From Oscillospiraceae bacterium (GTDB lineage Bacteria > Bacillota > Clostridia > Oscillospirales > Oscillospiraceae): a stretch of 57,095 nucleotides of DNA. The position numbers and the translations under genes were made by a program. The stretch covers positions 1 through 57,095 of the forward strand of contig JAFXAW010000011.1 of assembly GCA_017522015.1 (NCBI GenBank), in the 5' to 3' direction. Shown here piece after piece: positions 7,850-15,830 of the stretch (its first letter is position 1; each line of letters begins with the position of its first letter). The notes under the pieces were generated by a model. That model was given only the letters and a program-made list of their open reading frames with translations, was not told the DNA's origin and did not search any database.

Positions 7850-8770
7850 TTACTTATTTTTGCGGCCTGCTTTCCGTCTGTTTGCGGCCGCTTGTTTTTT
7901 GTCAGAATTTTTCTGCGCCCCGATGCCGAGGTGCAGCGCGCCGTGCGGACAGGCGCGTGCGCAGCGTGTGCAGCGGATGCACTCCGTCGAAGCGTAATCT
8001 TTCACCGGGTCGATGCCCATGGGGCAGACCGCTTCGCAGGCGCCGCAGTGCGTGCATTTGTCCTCCGAATGCTGCAGATTCACGATCGCGATTCGGTTGA
8101 ACAGCCCATAGAAAGCGCCGAGCGGGCAGAGATAACGGCAGAATGGGCGGGAGATCAAAAGCGAGAGCAGCACAATCACGGCAAGCACGGCGATTTTCCA
8201 CCAGAAGAGCCCGCCTGCCTGCGATGCGAGCGCCGGATTCGCCAGCGTGAGCGGGATCGCGCCGAAGAGCATGCCGGACGGGCAGATGTACTTGCAGAAA
8301 AAAGGCACGGTGACCCAATCCCCGCTCAGGAACATGGGGAAAAGGATGCAAAGCAGCAGCAAAACCGCATATTTAATCCAGCGCAGCGCGCGGTCACCCC
8401 GGAAGCTGCGCAGCTTTTTGAAAAACGGGATCTTATAGAGCAAATCCTGCACGAAACCGAAGGGGCACAGGAATCCGCAGATCAGCCGCCCGAGCACTGC
8501 GCCGAACAGAATCAGCATGCCGAGCGCGTAATACGGAAAGCTTATCCGGCCGCCGTTTCGCACGGTGTTTTGCAGCGCGCCCATCGGACAGGCGCCGACC
8601 GCGCCCGGGCAGGAATAGCAGTTGAGTCCGGGCACGCAGATGCTCTTCGTCTTTCCCTGCGAGATGCTGCCGCTGAGAAAGTTCCACAGTTTGAAATTGT
8701 ATGCCAGCGTGACGGCGGCCTGTATGGCATGTCGCTTACCGTCACCCTTCACGCGCTTTTCTTTAGCCAA
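7850..8770 (-). CDS. NapH/CcoG-like membrane 4Fe-4S binding protein
   Basis: About 306 aa from the TTG at 8770. N-terminal cysteines in GLNCYSCPGAVGACPMGAL and two membrane-side CxxxCP motifs (CGFLCPFGF, CRYLCPLGAF) alternate with about four transmembrane segments. The C-terminus has two 4Fe-4S clusters (CTHCGACEAVCPMG, CIRCTRCARACPHG). Proteins of this class pass electrons across the membrane, here probably to the neighbouring TlpA-like thiol protein. The reading frame extends to 8848, but that part overlaps the small CxxC gene. TTG at 8770 (GGAG 10 bases upstream) or GTG at 8752 is more likely; the exact start is uncertain. Confidence 0.8.
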   Translation of the reverse strand: MAKEKRVKGDGKRHAIQAAVTLAYNFKLWNFLSGSISQGKTKSICVPGLNCYSCPGAVGACPMGALQNTVRNGGRISFPYYALGMLILFGAVLGRLICGFLCPFGFVQDLLYKIPFFKKLRSFRGDRALRWIKYAVLLLLCILFPMFLSGDWVTVPFFCKYICPSGMLFGAIPLTLANPALASQAGGLFWWKIAVLAVIVLLSLLISRPFCRYLCPLGAFYGLFNRIAIVNLQHSEDKCTHCGACEAVCPMGIDPVKDYASTECIRCTRCARACPHGALHLGIGAQKNSDKKQAAANRRKAGRKNK

Positions 8771-8900
8771 GCCCCACACACTCCAGACATACACGGATTG
8801 CTTTTTGCAGGACGAGCCCGGCCTGCCCGGACAGGACGCCGTATGCAATCAGGACAAGCCCGATTACGCCTGCTGCGATGCCGAAATACGCCCGCTTCAC
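8763..8900 (-). CDS. Small CxxC membrane protein, CD1871A family
   Basis: A 45-aa gene found by reading the gap between its neighbours. GTG at 8900 overlaps the TlpA stop by 4 bp (GTGA) and TAA lies at 8765-8763. The protein has a charged VKRAYFG start, one hydrophobic segment (about 7-32) and a C-terminal VCLECVGLG with Cys38 and Cys41. This matches the short CD1871A-type CXXC proteins that sit beside TlpA and 4Fe-4S genes in clostridia. The CxxC may relay electrons between the membrane FeS protein and the TlpA thioredoxin fold. That role is inference; the gene arrangement is direct. Confidence 0.82.
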   Translation of the reverse strand: MKRAYFGIAAGVIGLVLIAYGVLSGQAGLVLQKAIRVCLECVGLG

Positions 8901-9505
8901 GGCAGATGCTCCTCAACGGCGGCTTTCCACTGGTCATAGTTGCGCCCGCCGACCAGTGTGTCGCCGAGCTGCTCGCCCTTGCTGTTGAAAAATATGGACG
9001 CCGGGATATACATCTGTGCATTCACCAAATCCTGCAGGTCGTCACCGGGATAGAGGATGGGATAAGTGAGGCCGGCTTGCTCCACGATCTGCCGTGTTGC
9101 CTCCATGTCGCCGGTGTCGCACAGGACGCCCAGGAACAGGACATTGTCATATTCCTTGTATACGCGCTCAATGTCCGGCAGCTCGGCGACGCAGGGCCCG
9201 CACCAATAGGCCCAGATGTTCATAACGATCAGATCATAGCCTTCCAGAATCGACTCATCAACCGGATTGCCGTTTATGTCCACGGTTGAAAAGCGCAGCG
9301 CCGATGCAGACGGCGTGTCGGCTTCCGTTTCATCCGGATTCTGTGCGTCTTCGCCCGAAGCGCCGGAATTTTCCGTTTCAGTCTGCGCCGAATCCCCGGA
9401 CATTTCGGCGTCAGGCGTATCTTTGCCGTTGTTTGCCGCGCTGCACGCGGTCAGCATAGCAAGACAAAGCAGGAGAGAAAGAAGGGTGCATATACGCTTT
9501 TTCAT
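8897..9505 (-). CDS. TlpA-family thiol-disulfide oxidoreductase lipoprotein
   Basis: 202 aa from ATG at 9505 (SD GGAGG 8 bases upstream); the longer frame to 9622 lacks a good SD. A lipoprotein signal ends at LTAC with Cys21. An acidic, Ser/Thr-rich linker (about 22-65) follows, then a thioredoxin-like domain with WCGPC at about 101-105. It should be anchored outside the cell and reduce disulfides or methionine-sulfoxide partners. It is first in a three-gene operon with the CxxC peptide and the 4Fe-4S membrane protein, which together look like an electron path from the cytoplasm to extracellular thiols. Confidence 0.85.
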   Translation of the reverse strand: MKKRICTLLSLLLCLAMLTACSAANNGKDTPDAEMSGDSAQTETENSGASGEDAQNPDETEADTPSASALRFSTVDINGNPVDESILEGYDLIVMNIWAYWCGPCVAELPDIERVYKEYDNVLFLGVLCDTGDMEATRQIVEQAGLTYPILYPGDDLQDLVNAQMYIPASIFFNSKGEQLGDTLVGGRNYDQWKAAVEEHLP

Positions 9506-9634
9506 AATCTGACCTCCGGATGTGTTGTTTTTTCTTCCCGACTCCCGGCAGACGCTTACCGTCAAGACGGCAGACCGGCTCGCGCCCCTTTTCGTCCTTT
9601 GCCCGGGATACGTTCTCCACAATTTCCAAATAAA

Positions 9635-9662
9635 ATCATATCATAATGCACAGCAAAGTCAA
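9635..9662 (-). promoter_or_regulatory. Sigma-A promoter of the TlpA/CxxC/4Fe-4S operon
   Basis: Minus strand TTGACT (9662-9657), 16-bp spacer, TATGAT (9640-9635). The 5' leader to the ATG is about 120 nt, with no recognised element. Confidence 0.6.
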
Positions 9663-9679
9663 TCATTGCTTGAAAAGCC

Positions 9680-9708
9680 TTGTATCTTTTGATCGAATCC
9701 TATATACT
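9680..9708 (+). promoter_or_regulatory. Sigma-A promoter of the SDR/cupin operon
   Basis: TTGTAT (9680-9685), 17-bp spacer, TATACT (9703-9708), divergent from the TlpA operon promoter. Confidence 0.6.
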
Positions 9709-9755
9709 GACATCAGAAACGAAAAACAATAAACTGCATGGGAGGGGAACTCGAA

Positions 9756-10772
9756 GTGAGTAAGTATCTTGAGGGAAAAGTTGCAATCGTAACCGGTTCC
9801 GGCCAGGGCATCGGCCGCGCGATTGCCAAGACGCTCGCCGCTGAGGGCGCCAAGGTTGTGACGAACAACCGCAAGCCCGCCGGGGCGGTTGAGACGGGGC
9901 AGCTCACGCCGGAACGTTTAGCAAGACTGTCGCCGGAAGATCGCGCCTGGGTGCAGAAAGAAGCGGAAGCCTTTAACGGCGATGCGGAGACCACCGCGCA
10001 GCAGATCCGCGACGCGGGCGGGGAGGCGACAGCCTGTTTTGCAGATATCTCCGACTGGGATGAGGCGAAAAAGCTTGTGGACACGGCCGTGGAGACCTAC
10101 GGAAGCGTGGATATCGTGGTCAACGTGGCGGGCGCTTTCGGTTTTTGCGCCGTTGAGGAGATGCCCAAGGAGCTCTGGGACAAGGTCAACGCCGTCAAGC
10201 CCACCGGTTATTTCTATGTGATCCGTCATGCCGTGCCGTACATGATCCGCAACGGCTGGGGCCGCATTGTGAACTGCTCCTCCGGCGCTTTCCTCGGCGG
10301 GGAGATCCGCCAGAGCGAATATTCCGCTGCAAACGCCGGCGTGGTCGGCCTGACCCGCGCGCTGTCCTGGGAGCTGAACGAGCACAACATCACTGTCAAC
10401 GCCTTCTGCCCGGTCGCCAAGACCCGCGCATCCATCGATATGGAGCTCTTTGACAGAACTGTTACGGACGGCAAGACCTCCACACTCTCCGGAAAACCGC
10501 TCATGGGCTATGACGTGACGCCGTATCCGGAGGACTTTGCGCCTTTTGTGGCCTACATGTGCACGGAAGAGGCCGCCGATCTGACGGGCGCTGTGTTCAT
10601 GCTCAACGGCAAAACCATCAGCCTGTTCTCCAAGCCGCAGATCATCGCGTCCATGCGTCCGGAGAACGGCGAGGACTGGACGGTGGACAGCATTCTGCGC
10701 GCAGCCCCGGAGTCACTCCTGAAGGACTACCAGAATCCGCTGACCGCATTCAAAAAGAAACTTCAAAAATAA
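9756..10772 (+). CDS. Short-chain dehydrogenase/reductase with altered active site
   Basis: 338 aa from GTG at 9756. The in-frame ATG at 9738 is rejected because GGAGGGG at 9741-9747 is the SD for the GTG. The Rossmann motif TGSGQGIG is near 13-20 and VNVAGAFG near 121. The catalytic Ser is in NCSSGAF near 171. The active-site Tyr (about residue 189) is followed by Ser-Ala-Ala-Asn, so the usual YxxxK lysine is Asn193. Extra sequence at 40-80 makes it longer than the classical 250 aa. It is followed by a cupin-like gene 27 bp downstream. NAD(P)-binding is likely; activity with Asn at this position is uncertain. Confidence 0.83.
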   Translation: MSKYLEGKVAIVTGSGQGIGRAIAKTLAAEGAKVVTNNRKPAGAVETGQLTPERLARLSPEDRAWVQKEAEAFNGDAETTAQQIRDAGGEATACFADISDWDEAKKLVDTAVETYGSVDIVVNVAGAFGFCAVEEMPKELWDKVNAVKPTGYFYVIRHAVPYMIRNGWGRIVNCSSGAFLGGEIRQSEYSAANAGVVGLTRALSWELNEHNITVNAFCPVAKTRASIDMELFDRTVTDGKTSTLSGKPLMGYDVTPYPEDFAPFVAYMCTEEAADLTGAVFMLNGKTISLFSKPQIIASMRPENGEDWTVDSILRAAPESLLKDYQNPLTAFKKKLQK

Positions 10773-10799
10773 ATGAGAAAATATTGGAGGTAACAGAAA

Positions 10800-11351
10800 A
10801 TGTACGAAAAATTGGTGTTTGAGTTTCCGCAGGAGTACAACGAGATCGTCGCCGAGGGGGATGATCCCGGTTTTGTCGTCAAGCCGCAGGCTTATTTCCG
10901 CGGCGCCTCGCAGATTCCCGGAAGTGAGTTCAACTCCAGCTTCCAGATTTTTGTCAAGCCCTTCTTCCTCGACCGTGTGCAGCACCGTCATCCCAAGGAT
11001 GAGTATCTGATCTTCCTGGGCGCGTCTTTCCCGAACGTTTTTGATTTCGATGCGGACATCGAGCTGACCATTGGCAAGAAGGGCGAGGATGAGGAAGTTT
11101 ACCACATCACCAAGCCCACAGTTGTGCGCATTCCCGCCGGCGTCTATCATTGCCCGCTGCACTTCAAGCGCGTGGATAAGCCCGTGCTGTTCCTTGCGGC
11201 CTGCATGATGCCCATGTTCGGCGGCATTTACGACACGCCCGATGGCGGCACCAAGGAAATGTACTACAACGGCCCCATGCAGTGCAAGTATAACGAAAAC
11301 AAGAAGTGCGACTCCTGCGGAAAGTGCCTGCAGGAAGACTGGAAAGACTAA
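10800..11351 (+). CDS. Cupin-like protein with a four-cysteine C-terminal tail
   Basis: 183 aa, good SD (TTGGAGG) before ATG. The middle is beta-rich with cupin-type features: HRHPKDEYLIFLG near 61 and a second motif VVRIPAGVYHCPLHFKR near 108, which supply His/Glu metal ligands. The last 22 residues add Cys162, 170, 173 and 176 (C-x7-C-x2-C-x2-C), a likely zinc or FeS site not usual for cupins. It is the second gene of the SDR operon. The substrate is not recognisable. It may shape a product of the SDR or sense a metabolite. Confidence 0.6.
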   Translation: MYEKLVFEFPQEYNEIVAEGDDPGFVVKPQAYFRGASQIPGSEFNSSFQIFVKPFFLDRVQHRHPKDEYLIFLGASFPNVFDFDADIELTIGKKGEDEEVYHITKPTVVRIPAGVYHCPLHFKRVDKPVLFLAACMMPMFGGIYDTPDGGTKEMYYNGPMQCKYNENKKCDSCGKCLQEDWKD

Positions 11352-11396
11352 GCCTTGCGCAGTTTCCACGCGGGAAATAAGCGATAAAAACATAGA

Positions 11397-11437
11397 GAGG
11401 ATGCCCCGAATCCGGGGCATCCTCTCCTGTTTTTTGG
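11397..11437 (+). terminator. Intrinsic terminator after the SDR/cupin operon
   Basis: GAGGATGCCCCG pairs with CGGGGCATCCTC around an AATC loop, followed by TCCTGTTTTTTGG. Confidence 0.85.
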
Positions 11438-11528
11438 GGGGGGAGATGGACGGGGCGAAGCCTGCCCCGCGCCAAACTTATATATCTATGCCGCTACGCA
11501 TAACAAATGGAAATCGGTTTGCGCGGTG

Positions 11529-11984
11529 TTATTGAGGATTTTGGATGATGCGATAAACCGCGCCGTCGGTTTTTGAGCTTGCCTCACCGGCGGCCATGTC
11601 AAGGGAAAAAGATTCGTTCCATTCCCCGGTGATTATAAGTTCACCGTTCTCTATTTTCCAGGACAGGGCTTCCTGATGGAATGAGCCCTCTATGCTGTGA
11701 TGATATTCTCTTTTGGCCGTGGTCTCAGTGAGTGTAAACATCCACATGCCCATTCCCTCGGCCCTTCTAAGACAGAACGGGGTGCCATATTTTTCGAACA
11801 GTTCCGCTTTCAGAGCATCGTCACCATTCACAGGTGCGTCGGCAAGCGGATCGTTGTCCTCGGGATTGGCGGTTATATGGTTCTGCTCTGTTTGCGGGGC
11901 GGGATCGTGCGTAACCTTTTCAGAACAGCCGACTGTTCCCAAAACACAGAACAGGGCTAAAAAGAATACGATAAGCTTTTTCAT
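11529..11984 (-). CDS. Small lipoprotein of unknown function
   Basis: 151 aa from ATG at 11984, where AAGAAGGAG lies upstream; the longer frame to 12032 runs into the neighbouring gene. A signal peptide ends at a lipobox with Cys about residue 20 (VGCSEK). A polar, Asp/Asn-rich linker follows, then a C-terminal beta-rich domain (WMFTLTETTAKREYHHS, ELIITGEW). It is the second gene after the 104-aa membrane protein at 12001. No family was recognised. Confidence 0.65.
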   Translation of the reverse strand: MKKLIVFFLALFCVLGTVGCSEKVTHDPAPQTEQNHITANPEDNDPLADAPVNGDDALKAELFEKYGTPFCLRRAEGMGMWMFTLTETTAKREYHHSIEGSFHQEALSWKIENGELIITGEWNESFSLDMAAGEASSKTDGAVYRIIQNPQ

Positions 11985-12000
11985 AGACACATACTCCTTC

Positions 12001-12315
12001 TTAGTCGTATTGATTACGCTCCGCGTAATCACTTTCTATGGCAAAAAGGCCTTGCCCCAGGGAAACCGGGAAATACTTAGGGCCGATTACACAGCTGTAT
12101 GTGTTGCCGTCGCCGTCTTTGAATGTGATCAGATAATCCCCATAGACAGCGGCCCACTCCACATCCGTGCACTTGAGCTGCATTTCGGGGAAATGTTGGT
12201 TTACATAACTTTCGCCAGAGATTCTGGCAATTTGCTTTGGAATCACGCCTGTGAGCCACAAAACGACGGCCACGGCAAGGATCAAAACGGGAATCAGCCA
12301 CTTTTTCTGCTTCAA
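12001..12315 (-). CDS. Small single-pass membrane protein (DUF3139/YfjL-like)
   Basis: 104 aa with a TTG start preceded by AAAGGGGTG. A short basic N-terminus (MKQKK) is followed by one transmembrane helix (about 6-24). The external domain has a DVEWAAVYGDYLITFKDGDGN segment like DUF3139/YfjL-type proteins. Function unknown. It appears to form a two-gene unit with the lipoprotein 16 bp downstream. Confidence 0.6.
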   Translation of the reverse strand: MKQKKWLIPVLILAVAVVLWLTGVIPKQIARISGESYVNQHFPEMQLKCTDVEWAAVYGDYLITFKDGDGNTYSCVIGPKYFPVSLGQGLFAIESDYAERNQYD

Positions 12316-12349
12316 ACGATCACACCCCTTTATTAAAATCTAATCCAAT

Positions 12350-12371
12350 TTTGCATATTGTTTGCATATTG
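12350..12371. repeat. Tandem 11-bp direct repeat
   Basis: TTTGCATATTG occurs twice head to tail just upstream of the DUF3139-like gene. No clear sigma-A boxes fit around it, so it may be a regulator site or chance. Confidence 0.4.
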
Positions 12372-12445
12372 AGGGTGGGAAATCGGCAGAAAGTTCCGGA
12401 AGGTCTTTGAAATCAACCGGAGGCGGCAGCCATACCCCGTTGGCG

Positions 12446-12487
12446 AAAAAAAACAGACCCGCCGGCCTTGCAGGCCGCGGGTCTGTT
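12446..12487 (-). terminator. Intrinsic terminator of the trpXYZ operon
   Basis: AACAGACCCGC (452-462 of the 12-kb block) pairs with GCGGGTCTGTT (477-487), with a further GGCC/GGCC inner stem. On the minus strand it runs into eight Ts. Confidence 0.85.
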
Positions 12488-12501
12488 GCCTTTTTATCTT
12501 T

Positions 12502-13287
12502 TCAGCCCAGCAGGATCCGGTCGTTATCCAGCGCCTTGCCGGTTCCGACGCGAAAACGGGTCAGCAGGTCGTCCACGCACAGGCCTGCGCGCTCCTCGCC
12601 CTCGATGTCAAGCACGATGCCGCCGTCCGCCATCATCAGCGTGCGGTTGCCGAGATCCAGCGCCTGCTGCATGTTGTGCGTGACCATCATGCAGGTGATT
12701 TGTGACTGCTCCACGATCTCTTTTGTGAGCCGAAGCACCTTGTCCGCCGTGCCCGGATCAAGCGCCGCCGTGTGCTCGTCAAGCAGCAGCAGCTGGGGCG
12801 GAACCATGGTGGCCATCAGCAGCGTCAGCGCCTGCCGCTGGCCGCCGGAGAGCAGGCCAACCTTGCTGTTCATCCGGTTTTCCAGTCCCATATCCAGCAG
12901 CGCAAGACGATCGCGGAACATCTCCCGCTCTTTCTTTCGGATGCGGGAAAAGCTGCCGCCCTGTCCGGATGCCAGATAGAGGTTTTCTTCGATCGTCATG
13001 TTCGGCGCAGTGCCGCGCATCGGATCCTGAAACAGACGTCCGATCTGCTTGGAGCGCCGATGCTCCGGCATGAAGGTGATGTCCTTCCCGCCGAGAAGGA
13101 TTCTGCCCTGATCCGTGAGAAAGCTGCCGCAGACAGCGTTGAAGAGCGTCGATTTTCCCGCACCGTTTGAGCCGATGATGGTGACGAAATCGCCGGGCTT
13201 GACGTGCAGGGAGAAATCCCGCAGCGCGGCCTTTTCGTTGACGGTGCCGGGGTTAAAGGTCTTGCTGATGTGTTCGATCCTCAGCAT
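12502..13287 (-). CDS. trpZ: Tryptophan-type ABC transporter ATP-binding protein
   Basis: 261 aa from ATG at 13287. The upstream part of the frame lies inside the permease gene and is dropped. Walker A GSNGAGKST is near 41, the signature LLSGGQRQALTLL near 149, Walker B LLLLDEHTAALDP near 171 and the switch His in MVTHNM near 206. This is the ATPase of the PF04392-type uptake systems known as TrpXYZ in Streptococcus. It overlaps the permease by 7 bp. The Trp T-box upstream of the operon supports tryptophan as substrate. Confidence 0.85.
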   Translation of the reverse strand: MLRIEHISKTFNPGTVNEKAALRDFSLHVKPGDFVTIIGSNGAGKSTLFNAVCGSFLTDQGRILLGGKDITFMPEHRRSKQIGRLFQDPMRGTAPNMTIEENLYLASGQGGSFSRIRKKEREMFRDRLALLDMGLENRMNSKVGLLSGGQRQALTLLMATMVPPQLLLLDEHTAALDPGTADKVLRLTKEIVEQSQITCMMVTHNMQQALDLGNRTLMMADGGIVLDIEGEERAGLCVDDLLTRFRVGTGKALDNDRILLG

Positions 13288-14210
13288 TTTGTCCGCCCCC
13301 CTTTTCCGAAGCGACGCAGCAGCGTGTCCTTTTGGGATTTCAGATAAGGCAGGGAGATGGCCAGCACCACGATGACGGACGACACGGCCTTGAGCATAAA
13401 GGCCGGCATGTTGAAGCGCAGCGCGATCGTATAGACCAGACGGAAGATGATGGAGCCCAGCACAACGCCGATGGCCCGCACGGTGACGCCGCCCTTGCCC
13501 AGAATGGTTCCGCCGATGAGCAGTGAGGCCAGCGCGATGGTGACCATGCCGGTGCCGATGTTGATGTCCATGCTCTTCTGCGCCTGCGCCAGCAGACAGC
13601 CGGAAAGCGCTGTGATCGCGCCGGAGATGCACAGGCCGATGATGGTCATCCGGGCGGGGTTGATGGAGGAGGAGCGCACCATGTCGGGATTGTCGCCGGT
13701 GCAGCGGATGGACAGACCCAGCCGCGTCCGGAGGAAGAAGGAGAGAAACAGCACCACGATGGCAACGAACACCAGCGCAACAAGCAGCTTGTACTGGCCG
13801 GCCAGAGGCGTGTTTTCCAGCAGCGCCTTGACTTTGGTGAAAACGGTTTCGGTCTTGTTCAGGTTCAGCAGGGAGCTTCCGCCCATTATGGCGATGTTCA
13901 CAGAATACAAACCCGTGTTGACAATGATGCCTGCCAGCAGGCTGTTGACGCCCAGCTTGGTCTGAAGCACGGCCGTGATCAGGCCGGAACAGACGCCGGC
14001 CGCCATCGCAGCGGGGATGGACAGATACGGGTGTCCCGCCAGCGCGACCGCCGCACCCACCGCTGCGCCCATAGTGAAGCAGCCGTCGGTGGAAAGGTCA
14101 CAGACGTTGAGCATGGAATAGCTGAGATACAGCGCCAGCACGGTCAGTGCGCAGATGAGTCCCAGCTCAAACGCGGTCTGTACTGGGCCTAAAATTGCCG
14201 AAGCCGTCAT
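13281..14210 (-). CDS. trpY: Tryptophan-type ABC transporter permease
   Basis: 309 aa, about 8-9 hydrophobic segments, of the branched-chain/ribose-type permease family (BPD_transp_2). Conserved stretches are LSYSMLNVCDLSTDGCFTMGAA near 28 and LGLSIRCTGDNPDMVRS near 168, followed by ALASLLIGGTILGKGGVTVRA. SD AAGGATG precedes the ATG. It lies between the binding-protein and ATPase genes and forms the membrane channel of the importer. Confidence 0.85.
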   Translation of the reverse strand: MTASAILGPVQTAFELGLICALTVLALYLSYSMLNVCDLSTDGCFTMGAAVGAAVALAGHPYLSIPAAMAAGVCSGLITAVLQTKLGVNSLLAGIIVNTGLYSVNIAIMGGSSLLNLNKTETVFTKVKALLENTPLAGQYKLLVALVFVAIVVLFLSFFLRTRLGLSIRCTGDNPDMVRSSSINPARMTIIGLCISGAITALSGCLLAQAQKSMDINIGTGMVTIALASLLIGGTILGKGGVTVRAIGVVLGSIIFRLVYTIALRFNMPAFMLKAVSSVIVVLAISLPYLKSQKDTLLRRFGKGGRTKC

Positions 14211-14267
14211 GAAATCACATCCTTAAATCCGGTTAAATGCCAAATGGAACTTGCGTTCGACGAGGAC

Positions 14268-15320
14268 TCAGAAGTTCTCCGCAGTCTGGATGGGCTGAAC
14301 CTTCGTGCAGTAGGGCTCGAAGATTTTGACCAGCTCGTCGTAGTCATAGCCGATGGCCTCGCAGGTCTCGGTGTTGATGGTTGCGGTGCCGTTGTCGAAG
14401 GTGCGAACGGGCAGCTCGGCGGGATCGGCGCCGTTCACCAGAATTTCGCAGACCATTTGTGCGGTCTCGCGGCCCAGGTTGGCGTAGTCCACGCCGTAAC
14501 CCAGGAACGCGCCGTTGAGGGCGAAGGAGTCCGCGCCGGTGTAGTGCGGGATCTTGGCCTCGGCAAGCGCCTCATAGATGGCCAGCTCCGCGGTCATGAT
14601 GGTGTTGTCGGTGGGGGTGAAGACGGCGTCCACACCGTCGGCGATCAGCGCCTGCACGGCCTGAGAAACCTCGTCCGTGGTGGTGCCGGTGTATTCCTTA
14701 TAGGCAACGCCCTTGTTGGTCAGATATTCCTTTGCCGCGGCAATGGGGGTGGTGGAGGAATCCTCTCCGATGTTGTAAAGCAGGGCGATGTTGTCCGCAT
14801 CGGGATCGGCGGCAAAGATGAGATTCATCACAGCGTTGGTGTCCAGATAGTCAGAGGTGCCGGTGATGTTGGAACCGGGAGCCTCGAGCGAATCCACGAT
14901 CTGGCTGCCCACGGGGTCGGAAACCGCGGAGAACACAACGGGGATGCCGTTGTCCTCGGTGGCGGCCTGCATGGACGTTGCCACCATCGTCGTGATGCCA
15001 ACCATCAGGTCAACGTCATCGGCGATGAAGTTGGAAACGATCTGGTTAAGTACGGAAGCGTCGAGGTTGCAGACGTCATAGGAGATCTCGAACTTGACGT
15101 TGTTTTCTTCGCCAAGCTTTGCAAGCTCGGACTCAATGTTTTCCGCGATCTGCACCAGAGAGGCATCGTACACGAGGTTGCAAATGCCGACCTTATAGGT
15201 GGTGATGTCGTCGTCGCTGTTGTCGTCCGGCTTTCCGGCGGTGCCGCCGCAGGCGGCGAGCAGCAGAAGCGCAACAGCGCAAAGCAGAGCGGCCAGTTTT
15301 TTCATGGTCTTGATTTTCAT
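14268..15320 (-). CDS. trpX: Tryptophan-type ABC transporter substrate-binding lipoprotein
   Basis: 350 aa from ATG at 15320, with AAGGAG 10 bases before it. A lipoprotein signal ends at LLAAC with Cys about 24. The mature part is the ABC_sub_bind (PF04392) fold, recognised by KVGICNLV, ATEDNGIPVVFSAVSDPVGSQ and DAVFTPTDNTIM. The paralogue at 32673 shares this architecture. The leader carries a T-box with a Trp specifier, so binding of tryptophan is the best inference. Confidence 0.85.
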   Translation of the reverse strand: MKIKTMKKLAALLCAVALLLLAACGGTAGKPDDNSDDDITTYKVGICNLVYDASLVQIAENIESELAKLGEENNVKFEISYDVCNLDASVLNQIVSNFIADDVDLMVGITTMVATSMQAATEDNGIPVVFSAVSDPVGSQIVDSLEAPGSNITGTSDYLDTNAVMNLIFAADPDADNIALLYNIGEDSSTTPIAAAKEYLTNKGVAYKEYTGTTTDEVSQAVQALIADGVDAVFTPTDNTIMTAELAIYEALAEAKIPHYTGADSFALNGAFLGYGVDYANLGRETAQMVCEILVNGADPAELPVRTFDNGTATINTETCEAIGYDYDELVKIFEPYCTKVQPIQTAENF

Positions 15321-15370
15321 GGTTTTTTCTCCTTTTTGTTTGATTTGGGCGGCAGATGGCAAGTTGCGGA

Positions 15371-15640
15371 TAAAAAAACAGCCCCTGCCCCACACATGGG
15401 ACAAAAGCCGACTGCTTCTGCGATACCACCCAAATTGACGTATTCTACGTCCTCTCGCTTATGCGTTCCATCAAACGCATCCCGCCTGGTAACGGATGGG
15501 AACCCCGTCGATGCCTACTGAGGCGAATGAAGCCTGTTCGGGTCGCCCTCGGAAGTCCATTCATCAGCCGCTTGCCGCCCCGATTCCACCATCCGGAGCT
15601 CTCTGTGCGCTTGCCGCACTGATTACTTCTCTTCTTCAAA
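15371..15640 (-). ncRNA. T-box leader with UGG (tryptophan) specifier controlling trpXYZ
   Basis: On the minus strand the transcript starts with AGAAGAGAAGTAATCAG, then AGAGAGC and a GGATGGTGGAATCGG apical part typical of Stem I. The specifier lies in GATGAATGGACTTCCGAG, with TGG at 15559-15557 followed by A. The T-box core AATTTGGGTGGTATCGCAG is at 15436-15415. A terminator follows: GGCTTTTGTCCCA pairs (with G-U) with TGGGGCAGGGGC, then seven Ts at 15378-15372. Uncharged tRNA-Trp should favour the antiterminator and turn on uptake. Confidence 0.88.
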
Positions 15641-15665
15641 GGTTTATTTGTATAAACTTGCTTTT

Positions 15666-15693
15666 ATTATAAACATTCTTTTCGGTTTGTCAA
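15666..15693 (-). promoter_or_regulatory. Sigma-A promoter of the T-box/trpXYZ unit
   Basis: Minus strand TTGACA (15693-15688), 16-bp spacer, TATAAT (15671-15666); both boxes match consensus fully. Confidence 0.8.
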
Positions 15694-15750
15694 GCGGTAT
15701 CGGACAGTTATTTTTTGTGCATAAACCGCAGAATTTTGCTGTCTGCGCAG

Positions 15751-15799
15751 AAAAAACCGAAGCGGAGCGCTCCAAAGGGGAGACTTCGCTTCGGTTTTT
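15751..15799 (-). terminator. Terminator of the Stn-like operon
   Basis: CCGAAGCG (15757-15764) and CGCTTCGG (15787-15794) bound a long hairpin with an inner GGAG/CTCC pairing. The flanks are AAAAAA and TTTTT, so it can end transcripts from either side. Confidence 0.75.
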
Positions 15800-15830
15800 C
15801 ACGGTTTTGTGTGTTTCTGCCCGCTGATTT

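Noticed and set aside
8771-8848. Upstream extension of the 4Fe-4S protein to 8848
   Set aside because: It would overlap most of the 45-aa CxxC gene, and the extra residues do not resemble the family.
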